A DNA stretch of 64,000 nucleotides, taken from the NCBI GenBank assembly GCA_037957365.1, contig JARHVA010005490.1:792001-856000 (forward strand), read 5' to 3'. Both the position numbers and the translations under genes were made by a program. The notes beneath the pieces are model-generated. The model ran no database searches and was not told the origin of the DNA. It saw only the letters and a program-made list of their open reading frames with translations. Within the stretch, counting starts at the first letter, position 1. Each line of letters begins with the position of its first letter. The DNA comes from Torreya grandis (lineage: Eukaryota; Streptophyta; Pinopsida; Cupressales; Taxaceae). This document shows positions 48,780 through 60,233 of this stretch, piece after piece.

Positions 48780-49560
48780 AATGCGTTCCACATCTCAAAA
48801 GGTATAAAAAACTACTTCAAAATGGAAACCAAAAACAAATATCAGTTCCTCAAATCAGGGAATTACATGCACAGTAATGGACCGAAACGGATTAAGATGC
48901 TTCATTTATCATCTGCAACGCATAAAACGCAAAATTCAACCTGTAAAAAAATCAATAAAAACACGGACACCAAATCATTATTATATCTGGAAAAAAACAA
49001 TTTCATTTCCTTCAAATTGAAGGGCACGCAACGGCAGCACATCGAATGATCCGTATATTCAACTTTCATAATTTGAAAGGCGCCCCGAAATTTTAGAGAA
49101 AATTTTGATGCCGAAGCCTTGCCGGAAAGTTTTAATGAATCAATTGATGCCAAAACCTTGTTGCACAATTTCAGAGGCGAATCTGACGACGAATCTGGTA
49201 GAAAGAATACGAGCAGCTAGCGGAATGGACAGATGGCAGCTTCTTCCCTAGCAGCACCTGGTCAAAATCGATTACACGTTCGGAGTTCCGCTGGGCGGCT
49301 CTTTATATGTAAATATTCAGTCAACAGAAATTGTTAAAAAATTTATTGGTGACTGCGTGAGTATTATTTTATGCAGGATTTTGGCTCGCAAAATGTTTGA
49401 TTAGTGAATGCGTGAATAATGTGGCGCCGAGATAAATTTGTTTTTGTGTTTTTTCAAACATCGTTGCAGGTGCAAACAGAAATATTAGGGCTTCCACACA
49501 ACCTTTGATTGGGTTGGTGGGTTAAGCGTAAAACCAATTTAATTTTATACAATTAATGTT
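48780..49560 (-). promoter_or_regulatory. CpG-retaining island with TATA box; candidate low-copy gene start
   Basis: This stretch keeps many CpGs (for example 'gacgacgaatc', 'ggcgccccg', 'gtggcgccgag'), whereas the surrounding repeats are nearly CpG-free. On the minus strand ACATATAAAGAGCCGCCC at about 49291-49311 holds a TATA box with an AGCCGCC (GCC-box core) next to it. GGAAGCCCTAAT near 49487 resembles the telo-box element of plant housekeeping promoters. Downstream, a frame without stops runs about 100 codons (49215 to 48902), with its first ATG near 49067 (MKVEYTDHSMCC) and a polypyrimidine-CAG acceptor-like site near 48937. The product is not recognised. A 20-bp near-repeat ('gtgactgcgtgagtattat'/'gtgaatgcgtgaataatg') lies at about 49350 and 49404. 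It could be a gene start, a pseudogene start, or a non-coding RNA promoter. Confidence 0.4.
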
Positions 49561-50430
49561 GGAGAAATGCAGACAGGTCAATCCAATATGGATATGAGCA
49601 TTTCAACAACTCAAGATTTAGGTACTTCCATGGGGCCTTACTTCATATTATAAGGTAGAAGCATTTCCTTGTTATTTTAAGGGTTGTTATACATGATATT
49701 ATGAATTTATTTATATGTGATTTTGTTTTGTTTCTTGAATTTTGAAAAGAAGTTATATAATATTTTGGTAATATTATTTTTTGTACTTTTAAATGTATTT
49801 GTTGTTGATTTAATAATTCTTTATCTTTTCTCTTCTTATATTACTTTAAGATTTCTCATGTTTCTTGGTCTTCATTTCAACAATGCCTTTAATGTTCCAA
49901 ACAATTGTCAGGAACATCTCCAAGTACTATTATTATTAGACTATCTTTCACATAGACCTCAAATTCTTTTACTTTTTTTTCTTTATTAAACTTCAGCGAA
50001 ATTTGTGGATTCTGTGAAATTTGTACAGGGTCGTGGGAGCCTTAAAAAAAATTACATGATCCATAATTGATTAGTTTTTGGTGTATATATTTGATGCCTA
50101 AATTGTTAAGACAAAAGATCCCAAACCAAGTAGTGAGAAATAACATCAATTTATACGGAAAATTTCATCATTGTAAAATCAGGTTTTCGTATCAGTTTCT
50201 GCAATTAATGCTGGAATATAGTGGAGCTCCACCTTTCACAATAGCTTAAACAATTACATGAGCCTAGACTAATCAAGATTCGGGTGGCGAGGTGGCTAGC
50301 ATCACAACAGAGAATCCTAGATTGATGTATGGCATAAATGTAACAAGAAAGGAAAGTGAATTTCATGAAAATGATGACTTTGATATACATGTAGCAGAAA
50401 TATGTTTTATGCTTATTATTTATTATATAG
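49561..50430. other. Unassigned stretch
   Basis: T-rich, with a 90-codon frame at 49717-49989 that shows no motif. No repeat partner seen. Confidence 0.35.
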
Positions 50431-50560
50431 TGGGCCAGTAGTATGCCTGGTATGCGGTTGAGTGCTTGTTAGTTTGAAATCAGTAATTTGAAACCTGTGT
50501 CCCCAGGGGTCTCACTCATTCCGATTGAACTTTATCAGATTAGAAATCCAAACATAGGTG
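50431..50560 (+). mobile_element. tRNA-derived SINE-like element
   Basis: TGGTATGCGGTTGAGTGC at 50449-50466 fits an A box (D-arm-like), and AATTTGAAACC at 50486-50495 fits a B box, spaced about 37 bp as in tRNA-type RNA polymerase III promoters. The 'gcggttgagtgcttg' phrase is typical of plant SINEs. The 3' boundary is uncertain. A repeated block with period 81 ('aatccaaac...gataataataaattgtaactgattcc' at 50545 and 50626) follows directly and may be its tail. Confidence 0.5.
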
Positions 50561-51289
50561 AAGATAATAATAAATTGTAACTGATTCCTGAAATTTGAAA
50601 ATAATTGTTTAATTATCAAAATAAAAATCCAAACTTAAAGAAAGATAATAAAAAATTGTAACTGATTCCCATTATACCAAAAAAACATATATATAATGAA
50701 AAGCCACTTAAAAAAATTAAGATCGAACAAATGTAAAAGTATTATGTATTTAATAAAACCACCATATATGAATTTTAAAACCAGAAGGATTTAATCAAAC
50801 ATTAGGTTCACACGTCATATGAAGGGAGTCTATAATATACTACAGAGGTCTGCATGACCGAATAATAACCATGTCAATGTAGAGATGCGTTGTCAGGTTC
50901 ATGCGCTTAGATAAAGCTCAAGTATCTTGATGCGTTTTACAAGTTGTCAAACCAATTTTTTTTAAATTGTCGTCGTAAGTAGACAGAGACAGCTTGGGTG
51001 TGTTGATGGGTGTGATAGTCTAGGATATTCCAGTAATTATTTGAGGTTTAATTGTTTACCAGAATCATAAACTCAATCGTCTGGCCTTTTTGGATAATTA
51101 TTTCAGATATCCTTTTTTTTATTTTTCCTAACTTGATATTCTGTTGTGGGCAAAAATGCCATGTTTAGGAAGGTTGGAGAGTTAGCATTTGTGGTCCAGG
51201 AAGTGGGAAATTTAGGGTGTCTCGAGGGTATGCACTATTAACTACTTGTAGGCTTTCATAACCAGTTTCTATGCGACATTTTTGAAACC
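50561..51289. other. Unassigned stretch after the SINE-like element
   Basis: Includes the second unit of the 81-bp duplication (to about 50670). Otherwise nothing recognised. Confidence 0.35.
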
Positions 51290-51612
51290 CTGCCCATTTT
51301 TACGGTTATTGTATAGATATAAATTGATTATGCATTCCTTTAATATAATATGTGAAGATAGAAAGCGATTAGATATGTGTTTTTATGTTATGTAAAATCA
51401 ATGGTTACATATATCTTTTGGTTATTGAAAGAGATTTTTCTTTTTTACAATTATATAAATTTTAATATGAATGTTTCAAATTATGTTTTAAGAATTATTA
51501 TTAAGATAAGAGAATAGTATGATATTCTATAAAATGTGGTGTGAAATGATGATATTTAATTTTTTATAAAATTTTAATTAGAAATTTCTTGACATTATTT
51601 TATAGATCATGA

Positions 51613-51706
<94 letters not shown>

Positions 51707-52020
51707 TGGTTTAAGATTTTTAATTTTCATTCGAAAACACTATGCCATGTCCTTTCATTGAATACACATAAAATTTAATCCAATGTTATAAGATTTCGAC
51801 CTCCAGCTATTTCACTAAGACAAAAATTAAATTAAAGTAAAAAATTCTATATGACAAGATTGTAAGGATTTCTTATTTTTAAAATTAGTCACAAGTCAAT
51901 TTCTTCGTTGTGGTCCAGTATTGCTGCTATTGATAGTGCAAGTGTCATGATCACAGAGATGAAGGACGGGCATCTGGGTAATGCTTAATTATACTTGTCA
52001 CTCTATGAATAGTGAAGAAA
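51290..52020 (+). repeat. X-related 3'-end repeat, separate copy
   Basis: 'acggttattgtatagatataaattgatta' matches 39222-39255. 'agatagaaagcgattagat' and 'acatatatcttttggttatt' match 40940-41020 and 57690-57760. 'cgaaaacactatgccatgtc...' after the microsatellite matches 41449 and 57950. It lacks the LINE part, so the 3'-end block also exists alone. Confidence 0.6.
51613..51706. repeat. (ATT)n microsatellite
   Basis: About 31 uninterrupted ATT units, at the same point of the X 3'-end repeat as the AAC/AAT array at 41157. Confidence 0.98.
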
Positions 52021-52081
52021 AAAATGTTAGAAAAATAGGTAGTATCTAAAACAACCCTATGTGGAAGGAATTCAATGAGAT

Positions 52082-53087
52082 GTGTAACATCCCTACTAGG
52101 ATCAACTTAAAATAACGTAATTTTTTTTTAAAAATTAATCAATGTATTCTTTCATTAGAATCCACCAAAAAAATTTAATTAGTGATCCAACTAAAATATG
52201 CTACGTATCTTCACTATAAAATAAGCATGTAACAACTACCTATTACTGATCACTAGCATCAAATGAAAGAAAAATAAATGAATATAGAAAGTAATTACAG
52301 ATATCCAACCATAACTACTACAATAATACAACCACTACTATCAATATATAGATAAATGAATAATTACATCTCATCATAAATAATCTCTCAATAATAATAA
52401 ATCTAAGAAAATGTACAAGATACAAGGCTCCACGGAGCATGAGTTCCTGAACTCTACTATCTATGATAATTTTAAGTGTTATCTTTTAAAAAATACTATT
52501 GTGCAGAGGAAGAGCATCATCTAAGCATTTTAATATATCAATCATGGACCATCAATATTTTTCATAATTCCTCATTAGGAAATGGCCCTCCCTTCATGAA
52601 TGCGTAAATAGTAATGTTACAAGAATCCAGAGAGACAAGTTAGTACCGATATGTTATATGATTTCTAAGAAAATATAGTGTCTCATAAATAAATTTATTC
52701 TAACATGATATCACACAAACATATAAATCATACATATGAAATGATAATGTCTAATTAATATTACTTTGGCCAATGTTTTAAATAATTATTGATCTATAAG
52801 ATCATTTAAATTTATACACGCTACTTGATCAAATTACCTTCATCTGACATTGGTGATACTAATAAGATAGGAAAGTCCATCTCACTACTTACTTAGTATT
52901 GAAAATGCAAGATTTGGTTAAAATAGATATAACCAATGGATTCATAAAGATTACTTCTTACTAGCAATCATAAATTATGTTAAACATAAGAATAATCAAA
53001 TGCATATATTTAGTCCATCAAACGTATGAATGAATCTATATAATATCATGTACCACATAAATAATAAGAAAACAAGTATTATTTATT
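52082..53087 (+). mobile_element. Possible solo or truncated LTR
   Basis: TGTAACATCCCTACTAGGATC is a typical start for plant LTRs (TGTAACA/TGTAATA followed by C-rich sequence). No partner copy occurs in the window and no CA end is fixed. The right limit is set only by the start of X copy C. Position support is weak. Confidence 0.25.
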
Positions 53088-54289
53088 GTTTTAAATTATA
53101 TTAATTTTAGTTTCAATGTTTATGTATATATATTATGCAGTTTGAATTATATCCATTTCTTTATAAAATAGTTACAACGATAAACCAAAGGCTTTATTAA
53201 CAATTTAAAATACACATGATGTTTCTTTTAAACACAAGCAGGCCAAACTTTTGATTGATAAGTGATGTAAATTTAAGGCATATATGACATCTCTAAAGAT
53301 GCAAGTTTTTGGTCAAAACAAATTGAGCTTAATTCCCAATCTCCATGATGCTATGATAAAATTATGCATGTGCATTCATAATGTGTATGTGTTATCTTTA
53401 GTTTAAATTTAAAACCCAAGCCTTTTATCTTAGAAATGGCTTGGATTCCTCGGACAAAGACTTGGACCTATGAACACATAGTTGAATATGAGAGTTTTGA
53501 CATAAAATAACAAAATTAAACTTTAATTATCAAATAATCTTACAATTTTAAGTAGAAAATTCATAAAATTACAATGATGATGAGATGCTCTCCTCTTTCC
53601 AAATATATGATTTTTATAATTTTTAGACTATTTTAAGGTTTCAACATATATTGTTTTCAAACTAAAGTTTTCCTAGGCCACTACATGCCACAAATATGCA
53701 TCCGTATATATGTTTTCTTATCTATTTTTTATTGATATAAATGCCAAAAAAATAATATGGTTACAAACTAGGCTTAACTGTATATGCACTCAAAAAAAAA
53801 AGTTTTTTTTGGAGGTAATTAGTGGGTGTCGCATGACTAGCTATCCATTTTTTATTAGTTTTCAAGATCTATTTACTGATAGAATTAGTATAAAAAACTA
53901 TTCATCAAAAACTTATAAAAAATTATAGGTTACAAACTAGATGATTTTATCTAAAGTTTCACCAAGCAGTAGTAAGCAGTATTAAATGATGCTAAAAAAT
54001 AAAAAGCAACACATCTGACTATCTACTATAGTTTTTAAAAAAATAGGAGTTTTCTATTGAAATTTTAGATGTTTGACCTAGTTATAATTAACTATTTTTT
54101 ATAAAAAATAGTTTTTTTAAAACTAGAATAAAATTTTTATTATTCATGTTATCACATTATCCTTAAATTTTGAGTGTAGCTATCACAAATTAACTACAAA
54201 AATTTATATTTATCGATTTTTATGAAAAACATGTCCATGGGTAGGCCCTTTTTTATCTCCTAACTTTGTGCATTTATCCTAAGGTATTA

Positions 54290-55908
54290 TGAAATCTAAC
54301 GTAAATCTATATTTTGTCATGAATAATAATTTTTTTGGGACATACTCCAAATGATTAGTTTTTAAGAATCATCCTGGAGTGTCTTTTGTAAATATAATTT
54401 TGAAATCCTAAACCGTGTCCTTCATTTCTCTTTTTCATGGAGAATTTGTTCTTGGTTTTTTAATAAAATGAAAATGCATTGGGTAACATCTAACTCTATT
54501 GAGAGACTTTTGATTAATTGGATACAAGGAGGGGATAAAGTTAAAACTATTTGGAAAATAGTGTGTGCAAACGCAGTTAAACTATAATAGTGTGTCCCAC
54601 TTTTCGACATAAAGAGGCCATATACACATATATTTCTCCTTAAAATATCTTGAATTGGGTTCATTGATATTAATAAAATAAAGGTATTTTATATTATATC
54701 TAGAAAGATGTAGTGGATATATATTTTTACGTTTTTTGAAAAAATGATGAAGTATTTTTAAGAAATTATTTTTTAAATATTTTTTTGTCATCTAGTAGGA
54801 CATAATATTACAATTTGATTTTTGGGACATATCTGATCTTTTGGAGCTTAAGAAAAGAAAGAAACAATAGATTTTTTAGGAACATGTTTCTTAGAATATT
54901 TTTTCACACTTAAAATCAAGACACCCCTTCAAGAAGTCTGGTAACGTGTTGCCTCCTAAAACTAAAATAACTGAACAGGAATTCCATATTATCTTAAAAT
55001 GGAATTTACTAAAAAAAAACTTCGTCTTCACTCCCCAAATTAACAAAAGGTTATTGGCCTTTTGGAATCCTACAAGCAAAATTTACGTTAACCAAAATTT
55101 TAATGGAGCATCCAATGGTAACCCATCTCTTTCCATTAGAGGAGGAAACTTTAGAGATTATTTGGGATAAGTGCTTTCAATTTTTGTCTTTAATATTCTA
55201 TGGCCTTATAATAACTCGGTTGAAGCTCTAGTTCTTTTTAGAGGGTTGAGAACAATTATAGACTCAAATTGTAGGAGATTATTCATGGAAGGTGATTCTC
55301 TCTTGATTATCAACTTTATTAACAAGAGAATATCTAATTAGTGGCAGATCAATTCATTCATTCAAGATATCCTCCATTTCATTCTTTTTTTTAATGACAT
55401 TTCTTTTTCCCAAAACTATCATGAGAAAAAATCTCTACAGAATTTATTGGCTAACTTTGGAACTCCTCACCTTCCTCCTAATGAGGATTGGTATTGTGAA
55501 ATACCCCTCCCTATGAAGAATGCAAGTAATCAATTGGAAAATATTTGACCTACTAAAAAATTTCTTTTTATTTCAATTTTTATTTAGGGATTCAGTGGTC
55601 TAGCTTTTGGAATGTGAACTTTAGTATTAATGTTTGAAGTACACTCTGGTGACTGGTGACCAATGCTTCTAGTGTTGGCATCTTCCTTCTTATTAGAAGT
55701 GGTTCCATGTTGGTGCTTCAGTTTAACACTCCTATGCTAATGTGGGATGTGTTGTTTGTGGACTTCATTTCTTTGGTCTTCTCCCTTGTATCTAGTTCCT
55801 TGGCTTTGTGGCTGCTTATCTTTTTGGCTTTCTTCTTGTCTCCTTTTTTATCCTAGAGATTTTTTTTGTCTCTCTCATGTTTTTGTGATGCAACCAAAAG
55901 ATATGTGA

Positions 55909-55920
<12 letters not shown>
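54290..55920 (+). pseudogene. LINE ORF2 C-terminus with RNase H domain in X copy C
   Basis: This is the best preserved of the three LINE relics. FFNKMKMHWVTSNSIERLL with NWIQGGDKVKTIW lies at about 54456-54560. After the MITE, WSLRKERNNRFFRNMFL begins at 54842, the classic plant LINE stretch before RNase H. EFHIILKWNLLKKNF follows at about 54978, then the RNase H domain: NFNGASNGNP at 55096-55125 (catalytic Asp changed to Asn), RDYLG, EALVLFRGLRT at about 55223 (Glu kept), and MEGDSLLIINFINK at about 55285 (Asp kept). Later LQNLLANFGTPHLPPNED ends the domain. The 3' tail runs to about 55913, where (TA)n replaces a poly(A). RNase H would remove the RNA strand during target-primed reverse transcription. 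It is inactive here. Confidence 0.78.
54573..54825. mobile_element. MITE inside the LINE relic of X copy C
   Basis: Left end 'taaactataatagtgtgtcccact' and right end 'tagtaggacataatattacaattt' are inverted repeats. The core spans 54593-54802. It lies between TIWKIV and WSLRKERN of the LINE reading. Confidence 0.65.

Positions 55921-55959
<39 letters not shown>
55914..55959. repeat. (TA)n microsatellite at the LINE 3' end
   Basis: About 23 TA units where copy B has 'aaaatatatgaaaataaaa'. It probably grew from the degraded poly(A)/TA end of the LINE. Confidence 0.95.
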
Positions 55960-55961
<2 letters not shown>

Positions 55962-56915
55962 TTTAGTTTCATATAATTTGTGAAGATATAAATTGATTAG
56001 ATAAACCTAATTTTTATTGTGTCTTTCAACCATGTCAAACCAGTGGCCACATGCATATCTTCTAGTTACTATTATTGACACTTTAGTATTTTGAATTTAT
56101 TTATTTAATGTAGTGAGCCCAATAATCATGGTACTCGATCAAATCATTGGTATCATTTCTATAATGACCCTTTTTGAATCATAGTTGATAAGGTTCACAC
56201 TTAGTGTGATTAAACATAATTATAGTGTCTTTGTATGTGGTGGTGATATCCAAGGCTAACATGCTCCCAATGCCTAAAAGCAGGGGTCATGATTTGAGGA
56301 ATGCAATCATAACCTCAACTCACACATGCAATGCATCCCTTAAATACAATAAATATAATATGCACAATAGAGGTGAAGACATTAATAAAATATATGATGT
56401 AAAGATCAATACCTTTACACTATTGTTTAAAGATGGAAAAAAGAAACTTTGTCATTTATTGAATAATCTTATATTCAAACCACTCCTCTACACATTTGGT
56501 GTTTAGTAGATGGAAAATGCAGACCTTTCACAACATTATCCATTTGGACAGCCAACAACTATATTTGTTTTACAAAAGTACATCTATTGCAACACTATGA
56601 TCTTGTGGTGTGTTAAAGAAATTGGAATAAAAATTCTTCAGTATGACAATTACAACCTCCACATAGGAAGTTATAAAAATGGAGGTGGTGCCTAATTTGA
56701 GATAAAGTAGTTTGCCATAGCACTTGGGGAGATTATGCAGAGATTGGTGGAAATTTGAACCAAGGTCCAATAGACTACCCAAAATTGGTAATTTTTGTGA
56801 TCATTGTGAGAGCTTTTCCCTTCATCCATTTACTTAATGAAGAGAAATGAGCACTACTATTACAAAAATAATGGTTGTTCTTATTTTTATTGAGTATGAT
56901 AATGGAAAAAGCTTG

Positions 56916-56918
<3 letters not shown>

Positions 56919-56952
<34 letters not shown>
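56919..56952. repeat. (GA)n microsatellite at the X repeat hot site
   Basis: About 17 GA units after 'aatggaaaaagcttgggc', the counterpart of 30513 and 40187. Confidence 0.97.
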
Positions 56953-56954
<2 letters not shown>

Positions 56955-58175
56955 ATTTGCATATGGCATCTTGATTAGATTATATTAGAGGTGTCTTTTA
57001 TTGAGGAAATATTTTGTCTTTAGAGTCGTCTAATTGGTTTTAGAGTTGTCTAATTTAGTTTTCTATAGCTAAACTCGCCGTAAATTTTGTCTAATTAGTT
57101 TTAGACTCATCTAGTTGATACGTGGTGCATTCTCTATGTTTTAGAGAAGTAAATATTTGACATATGTTTTCATTGAGATAACTCTTGTTTCAATCATGTA
57201 TTAGGTAACTGAAATAGTTCAGTGGAAGCTACAAATCGTATTGACAAATATGATATTTCAGTAAATCTCAAGCTTCTTCAATTTCATCACTTGGAATACC
57301 TTGTTATTGTACCTTATCATCACCACCTAATGAACTTTAAAATATTTTATTTTTTTCATGTTTTGTATGGCCTTGCCCTTCCTTACCACTTTGTTATTGC
57401 TCAAGTTCATCATGAAATGAAATGTCTCCTCCTTGCACAATGCATTACTAAGTTGTATGAGAGGACAAACCACATTATTTTCCAACTTCACATCTATCAA
57501 AAATATTAGATTCTTATTACATAATACTTCATACACAAAAAATGAGACATAATAAGCTTCATAAATTTTGAATGGAGTACCACTATTACTTTACACATCC
57601 ACTTTACCAAAACAAAAACTTACATACTTTCCAACATAACTTACACTTTTAAAACTACTACTATAATTTATAAAATTATAAAATTATTAGATAAACCTAA
57701 TTTACATAGTGTTTTTCTCCCATGTAGAACGAGTGGCCGGAGATATATCTTTTGGATGTTGCTTTTGTTACTTTATTATTTTAAAATTATTTATGGCGTC
57801 TATCTTCGTACGGTTTTTTTTTTTGGCCTCGCCTTGCCAGCTCCCTGTTTTCAATGATTATAGCTAGATAATATTACTATACACAGCTTGGCAACTGTCA
57901 GAATAATAATCATATAAGAATCTGGGGTGAGCTATTTATAATTCATTAGAAAACACCCTCCCACGGCTTTCCGTTGGATACCGAAAATTTTAATTGAACA
58001 CTATAAGATTCCGACCTCGAGTTATTTTACTAGGACAATAATTAAATTAAAGTAGTAAAATCTATACGACAATATTGCATGTCTTTATTATTTCCAGAAT
58101 CAGTCGCACTTCAATTTCGTGGTTGTGGTTCAGTATTGTTGTTACTGATTATATAGTATTGCTCTTTGAGAAAAT

Positions 58176-59705
58176 TATACTAAAGCAGTGAGTATATTCA
58201 AGACTGATGTTTTGAACATGCTTAAGGCCTTCTCAAACATTTAATTATAATATTATTTATACAATAGAAAAGCAAGTTATAGTAAAAATACATTTGATTT
58301 CAATTTTCAAATTGATAGTCAATATAAAATTTCATATATGCTTATCCTTTTAAAACCATATTTTATCTCTTTGGGAGGGGAAAATATAATAATTCAAGAT
58401 ATAGTGATAAATTATATATTTTTGTTTTTAAACGATGATTTGCACCAAATAATATTGTTTACAGAAGCCTCTCACATTAATATGTTTATATGATTATTTA
58501 TGCTCAACAAAAACCTATAGACCCTAGACTACATTTAGGGAAGTTTCAAATTTGGATTAAACTATCGTGTAAGTTATGTGCTCCAAAAGTTTTAGGTTCT
58601 ATGCTCCAGAATTTTTGGGTTGTCTTGTTAATGAAGTTACTTACCTCGATACTTATTGGTTCTATGTGAAATTTAATACTTTACTCTTTAAAGCTTTTGG
58701 TGAATGTTATTTTAATTATAGATTTATATTAAAATAAGTTATGCTTGATGATGTGGTATTCGGTGTGCATAACTTTTAGTAAGACAATCACAAATTTGGA
58801 AATAAAGTTAGTAGAAGTAAGCGTTGCACACGCATCTCTATTTAATGGTGTTTCAATTTCACAAACCCTCATTGTTACGGGCACAAATAAGTACACGGGC
58901 ATATTTTTTTAAATGCATTTAATAAGATGAAGCAATGTCATAATTTAAATTTTAGAAGGCAGTGACACTCATAACTTCATGCTTGCGAATATAGGTTTTT
59001 AATGGAACAACTAAATAATTGCAATGTACTTATTTTTTCACACAAATTTCCATAAGAGAACTCAAAAATTTGTGCTTCTGGATACGGGTCCCCTATCCAA
59101 AAGATCATATTACAGCATAACACCGATGGAAATAGGTTCTGAAATCAAAAAAGAATGCAATTTATTTTATTGATTATTTTTCTTTTTAAGAAGTGTAATC
59201 AAAACTTACTTACAGTTCTACAGATGTAGTCAATGAAATTTACTTTTTTTTTTAATGAAAAAAAATATATTATTGGAATTTGGGGTTTAAATAGTGTGGA
59301 TAATGGTGTGAAATTGTTTGAAAAGAAAGATCTTAAACAACTAGTATGTTTTGCTTTCAATTTTAGTAAAAAAAAATCGGTTGTGCTCAATTTGCATATG
59401 TGCATGTGCCACTAAGTTGGCAAGATAATCGACTTGTAAAATGTAGATCTCACAAAACTATCATTTGTTCTCAATCTATAGACATGCATGCATAATTGAG
59501 TTTGAAAGTTGTTTCACTTGAAAAATGGAGGTCAAGAGTTTAAGATGACAAAAAATATAGGTCACGTATTTGAAATGATCAATATTTTTAATCATCTATA
59601 CAAAATTCCCTAATTTTTTATGTAAGTCGTGAAAATTTATTATTTATTACAATACAAATCTCCAAACTTACCAAAAAAATATAAAGCTAGATTTGGGCAG
59701 AGCTT
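58176..59705. other. Unassigned AT-rich stretch
   Basis: No motif, repeat partner or RNA gene recognised. Confidence 0.4.
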
Positions 59706-59740
59706 AACCAGCATGCACCAACTCCTAATGCGTGCTGGTT
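59706..59740. repeat. Inverted repeat / hairpin
   Basis: AACCAGCATGC (59706-59716) pairs with GCGTGCTGGTT (59730-59740) with one mismatch around a 13-nt loop. 'ttagttgttgg' just after can pair with 'ccaactcctaa' in the loop, giving an alternative fold. GC-rich compared with its surroundings. Confidence 0.6.
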
Positions 59741-60123
59741 ATCGTTAGTTGTTGGGGGGCTGGTCTCCATCGATCATTGAAATTTTATCACTAACCATAG
59801 TTAAACCAAACAAAACCATAATTAATCTTGATGCTAACACCTTCGCTTCATTCTAACCATCCACACCATGGTCACCACCACCTTCACCACTAATTGATAA
59901 TTCACGTCAACCCAACCATGAATTGTGATTGCCCTGGTGTCACCGAACTTGTCACATGGTACAGACCCAACATGGCATGCAAATCATTTAATGGTAATGC
60001 TAGATTTTTATGCCCTAAGATGATAATAGTCATGTCTTTTTAGCATTACCTTAATCTCTTATGCCTTAATATTAACTGGGTAATGCCAAACCAAAAGGCC
60101 AAACAAATGTTCTTCACCATTCG

Positions 60124-60233
60124 ATGGCTAATGAATTCAAGGTGGAGGGAGATAGCTCAAGTAGAGGTGGTCAGAACAAGAGTAGAGGAGTCGATGTTAA
60201 TCCCAGGTTTTTTAACAATCAAATGTTAAGGTA
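60124..60233 (+). pseudogene. Candidate first exon of an unrecognised protein
   Basis: An ATG at 60125 opens MANEFKVEGDSSSRGGQNK and continues hydrophilic (SRGVDVNPRFFNNQML) to AAG|GTAAAT near 60231, a good splice donor. Codon use is balanced and the stretch is less AT-biased than its surroundings. No domain is recognised in 35 codons. It may belong to the same relic as the exon-like repeats at 62901-63828, but nothing links them directly. Confidence 0.3.

Larger units (their letters stand above)
53088..58175 (+). repeat. Dispersed repeat X, copy C
   Basis: It aligns with copy B from 36337 onward: 'gtttatg...gttatgtagtttgaatta', 'caagcaggccaaac', 'gatgtaaatttaag', the LINE end with MITE, 'gtagtgagcccaata' (56112/39400), 'ggtggtgatatcca', 'gtgatcattgtgagagctttt', and the final block up to 'ttgtggttcagtattgttgtta'. 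From about 57690 onward it keeps CpGs that copy B has lost ('ggcgtctatcttcgtacgg' against 'ggcatctatctttgtaca'). Confidence 0.75.

Noticed and set aside
50270..50300. Possible tRNA 5' half ('gggtggcgaggtggctagc')
   Set aside because: No matching anticodon arm, T arm or acceptor pairing downstream.
54582..54791. Minus-strand 69-codon frame with MCIWPLYVEKWD, similar to a plus-strand reading near 23540
   Set aside because: The similarity is real but comes from the shared MITE in opposite orientations, not from a protein.
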